This document shows, in pieces, positions 53,550 to 60,685 of a DNA stretch of 60,685 bases; within the stretch, counting starts at the first letter, position 1, and the number at the start of each line of letters is the position of its first letter. Source of the DNA: an uncultured Actinomycetes bacterium (GTDB lineage Bacteria > Actinomycetota > Acidimicrobiia > Acidimicrobiales > RAAP-2); assembly GCA_903860745.1 (NCBI GenBank), contig CAIORQ010000032.1:1-60685 (forward strand). The letters run 5' to 3'. A program made the translations under genes and the position numbers. The notes beneath the pieces are model-generated. The model searched no databases, was not told the origin of the DNA, and saw only the letters and a list, made by a program, of their open reading frames with translations.

Positions 53550-54556
53550 GACACCTCCGTCAATGACCAGTTCGGGCGCGCCGACAGGCCGAGGTCGCTC
53601 GGTCCCGACACCGCGAAGCGGTGCAGCCCGGCCGCGGCGATCATCGCGGCGTTGTCGGTGCACATCGCCAGGCTGGGCAGGTACGCGCCCACGCCGGCGT
53701 CGGCGGCGATCTCCCCGACCCCGCGCCGCAGCGCGGAATTGGCCGCCACCCCCCCGGCCAGGGCCAGGCCACGGACCTCGGGGTGCGTCTCGAGGGCGCG
53801 CCGCAGCTTGCGCAGCAACTGCTCGGCCACAGCGGCCTGGAAGGAGGCCGCCACGTCGGCCAGGGCGACCTCGGGATGCTTCTGGGTCGCGCGCACCACC
53901 GCGGTCTTGAGTCCCGAGAAGGAGAGGTCGAAGTCGTCGCCGGTCATCGAGACCGGCAGGTTCAGCGCGTCGGCGGCGCCGGAGACGGCCAATCGGTCGA
54001 TCTCGGGCCCACCCGGGTAGGACAGCCCCAGCCAGCGCGCCACCTTGTCGTAGGCCTCGCCCGCCGCGTCGTCGATGGTCTCGCCCAACACCACGTGCTC
54101 GCCGGGCGCAAGCTGCAGGACGATCAGCGAGTGCCCTCCCGACACCAGCAGGGTCAGGAGCGGCCACTCGAGTTCGGGTCGCTCGAGCAGTGGCGCGAAG
54201 AGGTGGCCCTCGAGGTGGTTGACGCCGACGAAGGGCAGCTCCCAGGCCAGCGAGTAGGCCTTGGCGGCCGACAGGCCGATGAGCAGCGAGCCGATGAGTC
54301 CGGGGCCGCTGGTCACGGCCACGACGTCGATGGCCGGGGCGTGCGGGTCGAGCCCCGCCCCCTCGAGGGCGGCACGCACCACCGGCGCGATGGTCGTGAG
54401 GTGCGCACGACCGGCGAGTTCGGGCACCACGCCGCCGAAGGCGCGGTGCTGGTCGATGGATGACTCGATGACCGAGGAGTGCACGTGCCACGAGGAGTCC
54501 ACCACCGCCGCGGCGGTGTCGTCGCAACTCGTCTCGATCGCCAGGGCCAGGGACAT
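53546..54556 (-). CDS. tsaD: tRNA N6-adenosine threonylcarbamoyltransferase
   Basis: A 336-residue ASKHA-fold enzyme that transfers threonylcarbamoyl to A37 of ANN-decoding tRNAs. ALAIETSCDDTAAAVV opens it, the metal-binding His pair is in NHLEGHLFAPL, and SGGHSLIVL, SGLKTAVVR, LAGGVAANSALR and MCTDNAAMIA follow in order. It partners TsaB and TsaE encoded just upstream. It lies 9 nt after rimI. Confidence 0.96.
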   Translation of the reverse strand: MSLALAIETSCDDTAAAVVDSSWHVHSSVIESSIDQHRAFGGVVPELAGRAHLTTIAPVVRAALEGAGLDPHAPAIDVVAVTSGPGLIGSLLIGLSAAKAYSLAWELPFVGVNHLEGHLFAPLLERPELEWPLLTLLVSGGHSLIVLQLAPGEHVVLGETIDDAAGEAYDKVARWLGLSYPGGPEIDRLAVSGAADALNLPVSMTGDDFDLSFSGLKTAVVRATQKHPEVALADVAASFQAAVAEQLLRKLRRALETHPEVRGLALAGGVAANSALRRGVGEIAADAGVGAYLPSLAMCTDNAAMIAAAGLHRFAVSGPSDLGLSARPNWSLTEVS

Positions 54557-54565
54557 GCTGCCAGC

Positions 54566-55057
54566 CTAGAGAGGGTGCGGCGCCTGGTCGACCGAGTCCT
54601 GGCGGCGCGCGACGATGTCCGCCCAGAGGATCAGGGCGTCCTCGTGGGTGCGCTCGTAGTAGTTCTTGCGCACGCCCACCGGCGCGAAGCCGTAGCGGTA
54701 GTACAGCGCCAGGGCGCGCTCGTTGGACACCGCCACCTCCAAGGTGGCGCGGGCCACCCCGCGACGCATCGCCTCGTCCCAGGCCTCGTCCAGCAGGGCC
54801 GTGGCGATGCCCCGCCCCTCGTGGCCGGGTCGGGTGCCGATGGTGTTGATGTGCAGCTCGTCCTTCAGGACGAACATCAGCCCCAGGTAGCCGACGACGA
54901 CCCCGCCCTCCTCGGCCACGGTGTAGCGGCGGTTGTCGAGGTTGGTGATCTCCTCGAGCAGCATCGACTTGGTCCAGGGTTCGGGGAACTGCGCCGTCTC
55001 GATGGCCAGGAGATCGCGCACGTCGCGCTTCTCGGCGAGACGGATGCGCCAGGTCAC
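54566..55057 (-). CDS. rimI: Ribosomal-protein-alanine N-acetyltransferase
   Basis: A 163-residue GNAT acetyltransferase. The acetyl-CoA loop is TRPGHEGRGIATALL (R-x-x-G-x-G/A), preceded by LHINTIGT and followed by EVAVSNERALALYYRYGF and KNYYERTHEDALIL, the RimI hallmark. It acetylates the N-terminus of S18 or related proteins. GTG 55057 overlaps the tsaB stop (GTGA). Confidence 0.92.
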   Translation of the reverse strand: MTWRIRLAEKRDVRDLLAIETAQFPEPWTKSMLLEEITNLDNRRYTVAEEGGVVVGYLGLMFVLKDELHINTIGTRPGHEGRGIATALLDEAWDEAMRRGVARATLEVAVSNERALALYYRYGFAPVGVRKNYYERTHEDALILWADIVARRQDSVDQAPHPL

Positions 55058-55731
55058 GATCGTTGGCGCGTGGTGAAGTTGGCCACGGCGTCGGCCTCGC
55101 GCAGGTAGAGCGCCTCGACCCGGGCGATGGGCTCGCGGCGCGCGCCCAGTTCGAGGGCCGCCGCGACGGAGGGCACCATCTGCTCCTCGATGACGGCGTT
55201 GGGCACCACGGAGAGGTCGCCCCGGTATCTCGCCGCGCCGTCCCCGGTGAACGTCACCGCGGCGCCGTTGGTGGCCCACTCGATGGCCACGGCCCGCGGC
55301 GTCGCCACCTCGGCCTCGCCCAGCGCCGTCACCTCGTCGTCGAGTCGGAAGCGCTGGGTGAAGACCTCGCTGCGACGCGCGTCCACCACGCTCACCAGGG
55401 TGCCGCGCACGCCACCGGCGTGGGCGCCCCGGGCCAGCAGCTCCAGCGAGGTGACCCCCACCAGGGCGCAGCCGGTGGCCTCGCTCAAGCCCAACGCCGT
55501 GGCCAGTCCGACGCGCAGCCCCGTGAACAGCCCCGGACCGCGGTCAACCACCACGCGGTCGAGGTCACGCACCCGCAGCCCCGCCTCCTTCAACAGGCGC
55601 GCGAGGGACGCGGTGAGCACCTCGGTGTGGTGACGGTCGTCGTCGACCACCCAGCCCACCTCGAAACCGTCGTCGGTGCGCAGCCCCAGCGCGCAGGCCG
55701 GGGTCGCGGTCTCCAGGGCCAGGATGTTCAT
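55054..55731 (-). CDS. tsaB: tRNA threonylcarbamoyladenosine biosynthesis protein TsaB
   Basis: A 225-residue ASKHA protein, a catalytically degenerate relative of TsaD that serves as its dimer partner. MNILALETATPACALGL and VVVDRGPGLFTGLRVGLATALGL are typical; the metal-binding His pair of TsaD is absent. ATG 55731 overlaps the tsaE stop (ATGA). The C-terminus includes VEALYLREADA, also conserved. Confidence 0.93.
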   Translation of the reverse strand: MNILALETATPACALGLRTDDGFEVGWVVDDDRHHTEVLTASLARLLKEAGLRVRDLDRVVVDRGPGLFTGLRVGLATALGLSEATGCALVGVTSLELLARGAHAGGVRGTLVSVVDARRSEVFTQRFRLDDEVTALGEAEVATPRAVAIEWATNGAAVTFTGDGAARYRGDLSVVPNAVIEEQMVPSVAAALELGARREPIARVEALYLREADAVANFTTRQRS

Positions 55732-56207
55732 GTCCGACTCCAACGGGTGAGGGCGGCCTGGCGAGCCGCGTCGATCGAGCCGCCCACGCGGAGGGTCCGC
55801 GCGTCACCGTCCTCGTCGGGGACGACGTCGAGCGTGAGCACCTCGCGCCCGAACACCGACGAGGCGAGGTCGCCCCACTCGACCAACGCGACCGCGGACT
55901 CCTCGACCAGCTCGCCCAGGTCCAGGTCCAGCACCTCACCCAGGCTCTCCACGCGGTAGACGTCGGCGTGGTGCAGGGTCTCGATGCCGAGGTCGTTGTG
56001 GGCCTCGTGCTGGCGCACCATGGTGAAGGTGGGACTGGTCACCCGCTCGACGACGCCCAGCGCGCGGGCCACCCCCTTGACGAAGGTCGTCTTGCCGGCT
56101 CCCAGGGGACCGGCGAGCAGGACCACGTCACCCGGGCGCAGCAGTGCGGCGAAGTCCTCGCCGGCGGCCTGCGTCGCGGCCTCGTCCACGCAGCGTCGTG
56201 AGAACAT
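55728..56207 (-). CDS. tsaE: tRNA threonylcarbamoyladenosine biosynthesis ATPase TsaE
   Basis: A 159-residue P-loop ATPase of the TsaBDE complex. Walker A is LAGPLGAGKTTFVKGVA, followed by VTSPTFTMVRQH, HHADVYRVES and VALVEWGD. ATG 56207 overlaps the upstream uracil-DNA glycosylase stop by one base (TGATG). Confidence 0.94.
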   Translation of the reverse strand: MFSRRCVDEAATQAAGEDFAALLRPGDVVLLAGPLGAGKTTFVKGVARALGVVERVTSPTFTMVRQHEAHNDLGIETLHHADVYRVESLGEVLDLDLGELVEESAVALVEWGDLASSVFGREVLTLDVVPDEDGDARTLRVGGSIDAARQAALTRWSRT

Positions 56208-56746
56208 CACGCCACCAGCCCCCGCAGCACCGCCAGGTCCGCGCGCATCACCGTGACCACGTGCGGTCCCCCGCGCAGGGCGGCGGCCGGATGGTAGGTG
56301 GCGACACCGGGGACCCCGCCGTAGTGGCCGAGACGGCCGTGCGTGCGTGAGACACCCTCGGCGAAACCGAAGACCGCGCGCGCGGCCACGTTGCCCACCG
56401 CCAAGATCGCGCCGGGGTTCAACTGGGTCAGTTGTGCGTCGAGCCAGGGGCGACAGGTCGCCACCTCGCTGGCGCGCGGCGTGCGGTTCTGGGGCGGACG
56501 GCACTTGACCACGTTGGTGACGAAGTACTGGGATCGGGTCAGGCCCAGCTCCTCGGCGATCAGGCGCACCAGCAGCTGCCCGCTGCGTCCGACGAAGGGC
56601 TCACCACCCTCGTCCTCGCTGCGACCGGGCGCCTCGCCCACCACCACCAGGCCCGGCACCGAGGGCCCCGAGCCCACCACCACCCGATGGCGCGTGGCAG
56701 CCAGCCCACACGCCATGCAGTAGGGCAGTTCGGCGAGGTCGACCAT
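56207..56746 (-). CDS. Family 4 uracil-DNA glycosylase (iron-sulfur type)
   Basis: A 179-residue DNA repair enzyme that excises uracil. The [4Fe-4S] cysteines are Cys10 and Cys13 (YCMACG), the Cys in VVKCRPPQNRTP, and the one in VATCRPWL. Motif 1 is VVVGEAPGRSEDEGGEPFVG, as in family 4, and the closing motif is THPAAALRG-like YHPAAALR. The start is ATG 56746 (TGATG overlap with alr) or GTG 56749. Its position between alr and tsaE is unusual. Confidence 0.9.
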   Translation of the reverse strand: MVDLAELPYCMACGLAATRHRVVVGSGPSVPGLVVVGEAPGRSEDEGGEPFVGRSGQLLVRLIAEELGLTRSQYFVTNVVKCRPPQNRTPRASEVATCRPWLDAQLTQLNPGAILAVGNVAARAVFGFAEGVSRTHGRLGHYGGVPGVATYHPAAALRGGPHVVTVMRADLAVLRGLVA

Positions 56747-57897
56747 CACTCGACGAGGATCCGCGGTACGCGCGCCCCGATGCCGCAGAGGATCTCCCAG
56801 GTGACCGTCGAGGCCCAGCGCGCCCAGTCGTCGGCGGTGACCGACTCGGCGCCGCTCGAGCCGAGCAGGACGACGTCGTCGCCCACCCGAACCTCGTCGT
56901 CGCCGCAGTTGACCACCAGCTGGTCCATGGTCACCATGCCGGCCAGCGGGTAGCGCATCTGATTGATCAGGACCTCGGCACCGGCGTCGAAGAGGCGCCG
57001 CGGATAGCCGTCGGCGTAGCCGAAGGGGACCGTGGCGATGTTGGACGCGACCTCGATCTCGCGACGGCGACCGTAGCTGGGTCGGTCCCCCTCGTGAGCG
57101 CGTCGCGTCGCCACCACCTGGGCGCGCAGCGAGAGCGCCGGACGCAGGTGCATCCCGCGGGCGGCCAGTTCCTCGCCCAGCCAGGGCGAGGGGGCGTAGC
57201 CGTAGAGCACCAGGCCAGGCCGGGCCAGCGTGGCGTAGGACTCGGGGTGCCCGAGCACGCCCGCGCTGTTGGCCAAGTGCACGCTCGGTGGGTCGATGCC
57301 GTTCTGACGAAGATCACGACGCACGCGGTTGAAGGTCTCGATCTGGCGGTTGGTGAAGGCCCGGTCCTCGGGCGAGTCACCATCGGCGACCGAGAAGTGC
57401 GTGAAGAGGCCCTCGAGCTCGATGGCCCCGCAGTCCCTCAATATCCGCGCCGCCCGCAGCGCCTCGGCCGGCGCGACGCCCTGACGCAGCATGCCGGTGT
57501 CGACCTTGAGGTGCACGCGGTGCGTCCCGCCCAGGGTCGCGGCCACGTCGGCGGCCGCGCGCGCGCCCTCGAGTGAACCGACCGTCAAGGTGAGGTCCGC
57601 GGCGAGCGCCGCGGCGATCGTGTCGGCGGGGATCTCCGACAGCAGGAGAATGGGCGCCGTGATACCCGCCTCGCGCAGCTCGATGCCCTCGTCGATGATG
57701 GCCACGGCCAGGGAGTCGGCCCCTCCCTCGATCATCGCGGTGGCGGCCAGGATGGCCCCGTGTCCGTAGCCGTTGGCCTTCACCACGGCGCAGACCTGGG
57801 TCGGACCGAGCAGTTCGCGGACCACGGCGATGTTGTGCGCCAGGGCGGAACGCGAGATCTCCGCCCACGCGGGACGGTGCACTCCCTCAACCGGCAT
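56746..57897 (-). CDS. alr: Alanine racemase
   Basis: A 383-residue fold-type III PLP enzyme making D-alanine for peptidoglycan. The PLP lysine is Lys40 in CAVVKANGYGHGA; HLKVDTGMLRQGV, GLFTHFSVAD, HLANSAGVL and RPGLVLYGYAP follow, and the catalytic Tyr lies in SYGRRREIE with VPFGYADGYPRRL after it. ATG 57897 overlaps acpS by 11 nt. Confidence 0.95.
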   Translation of the reverse strand: MPVEGVHRPAWAEISRSALAHNIAVVRELLGPTQVCAVVKANGYGHGAILAATAMIEGGADSLAVAIIDEGIELREAGITAPILLLSEIPADTIAAALAADLTLTVGSLEGARAAADVAATLGGTHRVHLKVDTGMLRQGVAPAEALRAARILRDCGAIELEGLFTHFSVADGDSPEDRAFTNRQIETFNRVRRDLRQNGIDPPSVHLANSAGVLGHPESYATLARPGLVLYGYAPSPWLGEELAARGMHLRPALSLRAQVVATRRAHEGDRPSYGRRREIEVASNIATVPFGYADGYPRRLFDAGAEVLINQMRYPLAGMVTMDQLVVNCGDDEVRVGDDVVLLGSSGAESVTADDWARWASTVTWEILCGIGARVPRILVE

Positions 57898-58273
57898 CGT
57901 CCACCTCCGCCGAGGCGATGACGAAGGCGGTGGCGGTGCTCGCGGTGTGCGACAGCGACAGGTGCCACTGGTCGACGCCGCGCGACAGGGCGAGCCGCTG
58001 CGCCTCGTCGCTGAGGACCAGGTGCGGGGCGCCGCTGGCGGCGCGGCGCACCTCGATGCTGCGAAACGACGCGTCACCCAACCCCGATCCCAGGGCCTTC
58101 AAGACGGCCTCCTTGGCCGCGAAGCGCGCGGCCAAGCGTTCGGGCCGGCACGCGGCGTCGTCGCGTTCACGCTCGGTGAAGAGGCGCTCGACCAGCCGCG
58201 GGTGACGCTCGAGAGCCCGGGCGAAGCGCGCGACGTCGACCACGTCCACTCCCACCCCGACGGTCGACATCAT
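57887..58273 (-). CDS. acpS: Holo-[acyl-carrier-protein] synthase
   Basis: A 128-residue AcpS-type phosphopantetheinyl transferase. GVGVDVVDVARFARAL holds the Mg-binding Asp; RFAAKEAVLKALGSGLG has the conserved Glu and Lys; WHLSLSHTASTATAFVIA is the closing motif. It activates acyl carrier protein. Two adjacent ATGs (58273 and 58270) both overlap the glmS stop. Confidence 0.93.
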   Translation of the reverse strand: MMSTVGVGVDVVDVARFARALERHPRLVERLFTERERDDAACRPERLAARFAAKEAVLKALGSGLGDASFRSIEVRRAASGAPHLVLSDEAQRLALSRGVDQWHLSLSHTASTATAFVIASAEVDDAG

Positions 58274-60111
58274 TCCACCGTGACCGTCTTGGCGAGATTG
58301 CGCGGACGGTCCACGTTGCGTCCCAGCCCGCGCGCCAGGCTGTAGGCCAACAACTGCAGCGGCACGATGTCGATCATCGGCGTGAAGAGCGCCGGCGTGC
58401 GCGGCACGCGCAGCACGAAGTCGGCCACCGCGTCGATCTGCTCGTCGTCGTCGGCGGCCACCGCGATGACCGTCGCGCCGCGGGCCTTGACCTCGGCCAC
58501 GTTCGAGAGGATCTTCTCGTGCATGGCGGCGTCGGTGGTCACCGCCACCACCACGACACCGGGCTCGATCAGCGCGAGGGGCCCGTGCTTGAGCTCGCCC
58601 GCCGCGTAGCCCTCGGCGTGCAGGTAGGTCAGCTCCTTGAGCTTGAGGGCCCCCTCGAGCGCCGTGGGGAATCCCACGTGACGGCCCAGGAAGAAGAAGT
58701 CGTGGGCGTCGAGCAACTGCGCGGCCACCGCGTTGACGTCGCCCTGGCGGGCCAGGACCGTCGCGATTCCGGCGCTCACCGCGTGCAGCCCCTCGAGCAG
58801 GGTCTCGATCTCCTCCGCGCTGAGGGTCCCGCGCAGTTGGGCCAGGCGCAGGGCCAGCAGCTCCAGGGCCGCCACCTGGGCCACGAAGGCCTTGGTCGAG
58901 GCCACCGACACCTCGAGCCCCGCGCGGGTGTAGATCACCGCGTCGGCCTCACGGGCCAGGGAGGAGTCGACGATGTTGGAGATGGCCACCACCCGCGCGC
59001 CGCGCCGCTGGGCCTCGCGCGTCGCCTGGATGGTGTCGATGGTCTCGCCGCTCTGGGAGACCCCGATGACCAGCGTGCCGATCTCCACGATCGGGTCGCG
59101 GTAGCGGTATTCGCTGGCGATGTCGACCTCGACGCTGAGCCGGGTCCACTTCTCGATGGCGTACTTGGCGACTTGGGCGGCGTGGTGCGAGGTGCCGCAG
59201 GCCACCAGCACCACGCGCTTGACCTCACGCAGCTCCTGGTCCGAGACGCGCAGCTCGTCGAAGACGATGGTGCCGTCGCGGCGCCGACGATCGAGCAGGG
59301 TCGAGCGCACCGCGTCGGGCTGCTCGGAGATCTCCTTGCTCATGAAATCGTCGAAGCCGCCCTTCTCGGCGGTCTCGAGGTCCCAGTCGATCTGGAGCTG
59401 ACGAAGGCGCACGGGAGCGCCCTCGAGGTCCACCGCACGAAATCCCTCGGGGCCCAGGCGCACGACCTCGTCGTCGTTCACGGCGTAGAAGGCCGTGGCC
59501 CGGTCCAAGATCGCGGGCACGTCGCTGGCGAGGTAGCTCACGCCGGGGGCCGTGCCCACCACGAGCGGGGAGATGCGTCGCGCCGCGACGATCACGTCGG
59601 GCTCGGTGGCGTCCATCACCGCGATCGCGAAGGCGCCGCGCACGCGCAACAGCGCGTGGCGCACCGCGTCGAGCAGCTCCAAGCCCTTGCCGCGAAGTTC
59701 CTCGATGAGGTGGGCCACCACCTCGGAGTCGGTCACCGAGGTGAAGAGATGGCCGCGCGCGAGAAGCTCCTCACGCAGCTCGACGTGGTTCTCGATGATC
59801 CCGTTGTGGATGATGGCCACGTGGCCCGAGCAGTCGAGGTGCGGGTGGGCGTTGACCGCCTCGGGGGCCCCGTGGGTCGCCCAGCGCGTGTGGCCGATGC
59901 CCGAACGGTATCCCTGGGGGGCGTGCTCGCACTCCTCGCGCAGCGCGTTCACCGACTCGGTGCCGACCGCGGTGCGGGCCCGCCAGGTGTGGCCGGCGCG
60001 CACCAGCGCGATACCAGCGGAGTCGTAACCGCGGTACTCGAGACGCTGTAGGCCCTGCAGCAGCGTGGGGAGGGTCTCGGAGGATCCAACGACCCCAATG
60101 ATGCCGCACAT
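58270..60111 (-). CDS. glmS: Glutamine--fructose-6-phosphate aminotransferase
   Basis: A 613-residue enzyme making glucosamine 6-phosphate. Cys2 is the amidotransferase nucleophile (MCGIIGVVG), with RLEYRGYDSAGIAL and IGHTRWATHG following. Two SIS domains carry ACGTSHHAAQVAKY and SQSGETIDTIQATREA; the C-terminus RPRNLAKTVTVE is the invariant ending. ATG 60111 lies 31 nt after the glmM stop. Confidence 0.96.
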   Translation of the reverse strand: MCGIIGVVGSSETLPTLLQGLQRLEYRGYDSAGIALVRAGHTWRARTAVGTESVNALREECEHAPQGYRSGIGHTRWATHGAPEAVNAHPHLDCSGHVAIIHNGIIENHVELREELLARGHLFTSVTDSEVVAHLIEELRGKGLELLDAVRHALLRVRGAFAIAVMDATEPDVIVAARRISPLVVGTAPGVSYLASDVPAILDRATAFYAVNDDEVVRLGPEGFRAVDLEGAPVRLRQLQIDWDLETAEKGGFDDFMSKEISEQPDAVRSTLLDRRRRDGTIVFDELRVSDQELREVKRVVLVACGTSHHAAQVAKYAIEKWTRLSVEVDIASEYRYRDPIVEIGTLVIGVSQSGETIDTIQATREAQRRGARVVAISNIVDSSLAREADAVIYTRAGLEVSVASTKAFVAQVAALELLALRLAQLRGTLSAEEIETLLEGLHAVSAGIATVLARQGDVNAVAAQLLDAHDFFFLGRHVGFPTALEGALKLKELTYLHAEGYAAGELKHGPLALIEPGVVVVAVTTDAAMHEKILSNVAEVKARGATVIAVAADDDEQIDAVADFVLRVPRTPALFTPMIDIVPLQLLAYSLARGLGRNVDRPRNLAKTVTVE

Positions 60112-60142
60112 GGTCTCAGTCTACCCGGGGCGGTTTTTTCGC

Positions 60143-60685
60143 TCAGCGAGCGAAGTGCGCGCGCAGCCGTCGGGCGAAGCTCGTCACGAAGGACTCGTCG
60201 AGGGCCTCGACCATCACACGGACCAGCGGCTCGGTGCCCGAGGGGCGGATGAGCAGGCGCACCTCGCCGTCGCCCACGTTCATGAGCTCGCACTCCTCCT
60301 CGAACATCTCGCGCACGGCGAAGTCGTCGTAGTCGCCGGCGGCGATGTTGATGAGGTCCTGGGGCACGCGCTGCCACGCGACGTCGCACTGGGCCGCCAG
60401 GGGTCCGCCGCGCGCGACCATGTCGGCCACCAGCAGACCCGTCAGGAGACCGTCGCCGGTGGGGCTCAGGTGGCGGAAGATGAGGTGACCCGACTGCTCG
60501 GCGCCGAAGTTCCAGTTGCGCTCCTCGAGGGCGGCCAGGATGTTGCGGTCCCCCACGTCGGTCTCGATGATCTCCACGCCCTGCTCGCCCAGGGCGCGGT
60601 GCACCCCGAGGTTGCTCATGACGGTCACGACGAGGCCGCCGTCCTCCCCTCGCGCGTGACGGTCCAGGGAGAAGAGCACGGCGAG
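60143..60685 (-). CDS. glmM: Phosphoglucosamine mutase (C-terminal part, cut by window edge)
   Basis: The last 180 residues of GlmM run off the right edge. Visible parts include ETDVGDRNILAALEERNWNFGAEQSGHLIF, split here as DVGDRNILAAL and GAEQSGHLIF, the sugar-binding region, and the phosphate-binding loop LIRPSGTEPLVRVMVEA. It converts glucosamine 6-phosphate from GlmS to the 1-phosphate. The catalytic Ser is outside the window. Confidence 0.93.
   Translation of the reverse strand, partial: LAVLFSLDRHARGEDGGLVVTVMSNLGVHRALGEQGVEIIETDVGDRNILAALEERNWNFGAEQSGHLIFRHLSPTGDGLLTGLLVADMVARGGPLAAQCDVAWQRVPQDLINIAAGDYDDFAVREMFEEECELMNVGDGEVRLLIRPSGTEPLVRVMVEALDESFVTSFARRLRAHFAR

Overview
The window is a gene-dense, high-GC bacterial chromosome segment that reads as an actinobacterium. 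Signs of this are the actinobacterial cytochrome oxidase subunit 4 (CtaF), an Sdh1-type succinate dehydrogenase anchor, GuaB3, decaprenylphosphoryl-arabinose genes (UbiA/DprE1/DprE2), a sucCD-purNH block, a GroEL with a Gly-Met tail, HrcA/CIRCE control of groESL and many putative leaderless GTG/ATG genes. The gene mix, with no mycolate genes in view, would fit a class such as Acidimicrobiia. That placement is an inference; no marker here proves it. Both window edges cut through larger features: the left edge probably lies inside an IS21-like end, and the right edge cuts glmM.

Layout. 1-519: IS end plus a gene-free, AT-richer stretch. 520-3026 (-): tRNA-Glu, tRNA-Gln, a YdcF-like membrane protein, gltX and a one-cluster ferredoxin. 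3117-7503: aldo/keto reductase (+), a three-subunit proton-translocating transhydrogenase operon (-) and ogt (+). 8010-11241 (-): a DoxX-Rieske fusion gene coupled to a response regulator and a histidine kinase. 11302-15290: DedA, a GH1-like fragment, enoyl-CoA hydratase, a CopD-like protein, AzlCD and TatA. 15374-22213 (+): respiratory block ctaC-ctaD-ctaF, then sdhCAB plus a small SCP2-like gene. 22359-28782: accessory-looking zone with an MFS transporter, a phage-like pair of small proteins, a secreted seven-repeat propeller protein, a secreted unknown, an adenosine-specific kinase and another unknown.

28784-37796 (-): central metabolism: mdh, icd, metF, a cupin isomerase, folD, purH, purN, sucD, sucC and a stand-alone B12-binding mutase subunit. 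37866-40869 (+): DPPR synthase, dprE1 and dprE2, the pathway making the arabinan donor decaprenylphosphoryl-arabinose, followed convergently by a phosphodiester glycosidase-like membrane protein. 42254-47222 (-): guaB3-guaA-pcrA. 47439-49556 (+): an MMPL transporter. 49570-52923 (-): zinc-ribbon protein, methyltransferase and groES-groEL under two tandem CIRCE operators. 52938-60685 (-): a tightly overlapping chain glmM-glmS-acpS-alr-udg-tsaE-tsaB-rimI-tsaD-pdxH covering amino-sugar and D-Ala supply for peptidoglycan, lipid carrier activation, DNA repair, tRNA t6A synthesis and PLP salvage.

Together the genes cover aerobic respiration (TCA enzymes, Sdh, aa3-type oxidase, transhydrogenase), one-carbon/purine synthesis and envelope building. 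The most interesting items are the DPA cluster whose DprE1 has Ala at the benzothiazinone-target cysteine, the DoxX-Rieske fusion with an internal twin-Arg segment and a four-Cys cluster in a two-component operon, the Cys/His motif in the Sdh anchor that matches a membrane-embedded Rieske-type centre, tandem CIRCE elements, recurrent leaderless promoters and repeated CTAG stop-stop overlaps.
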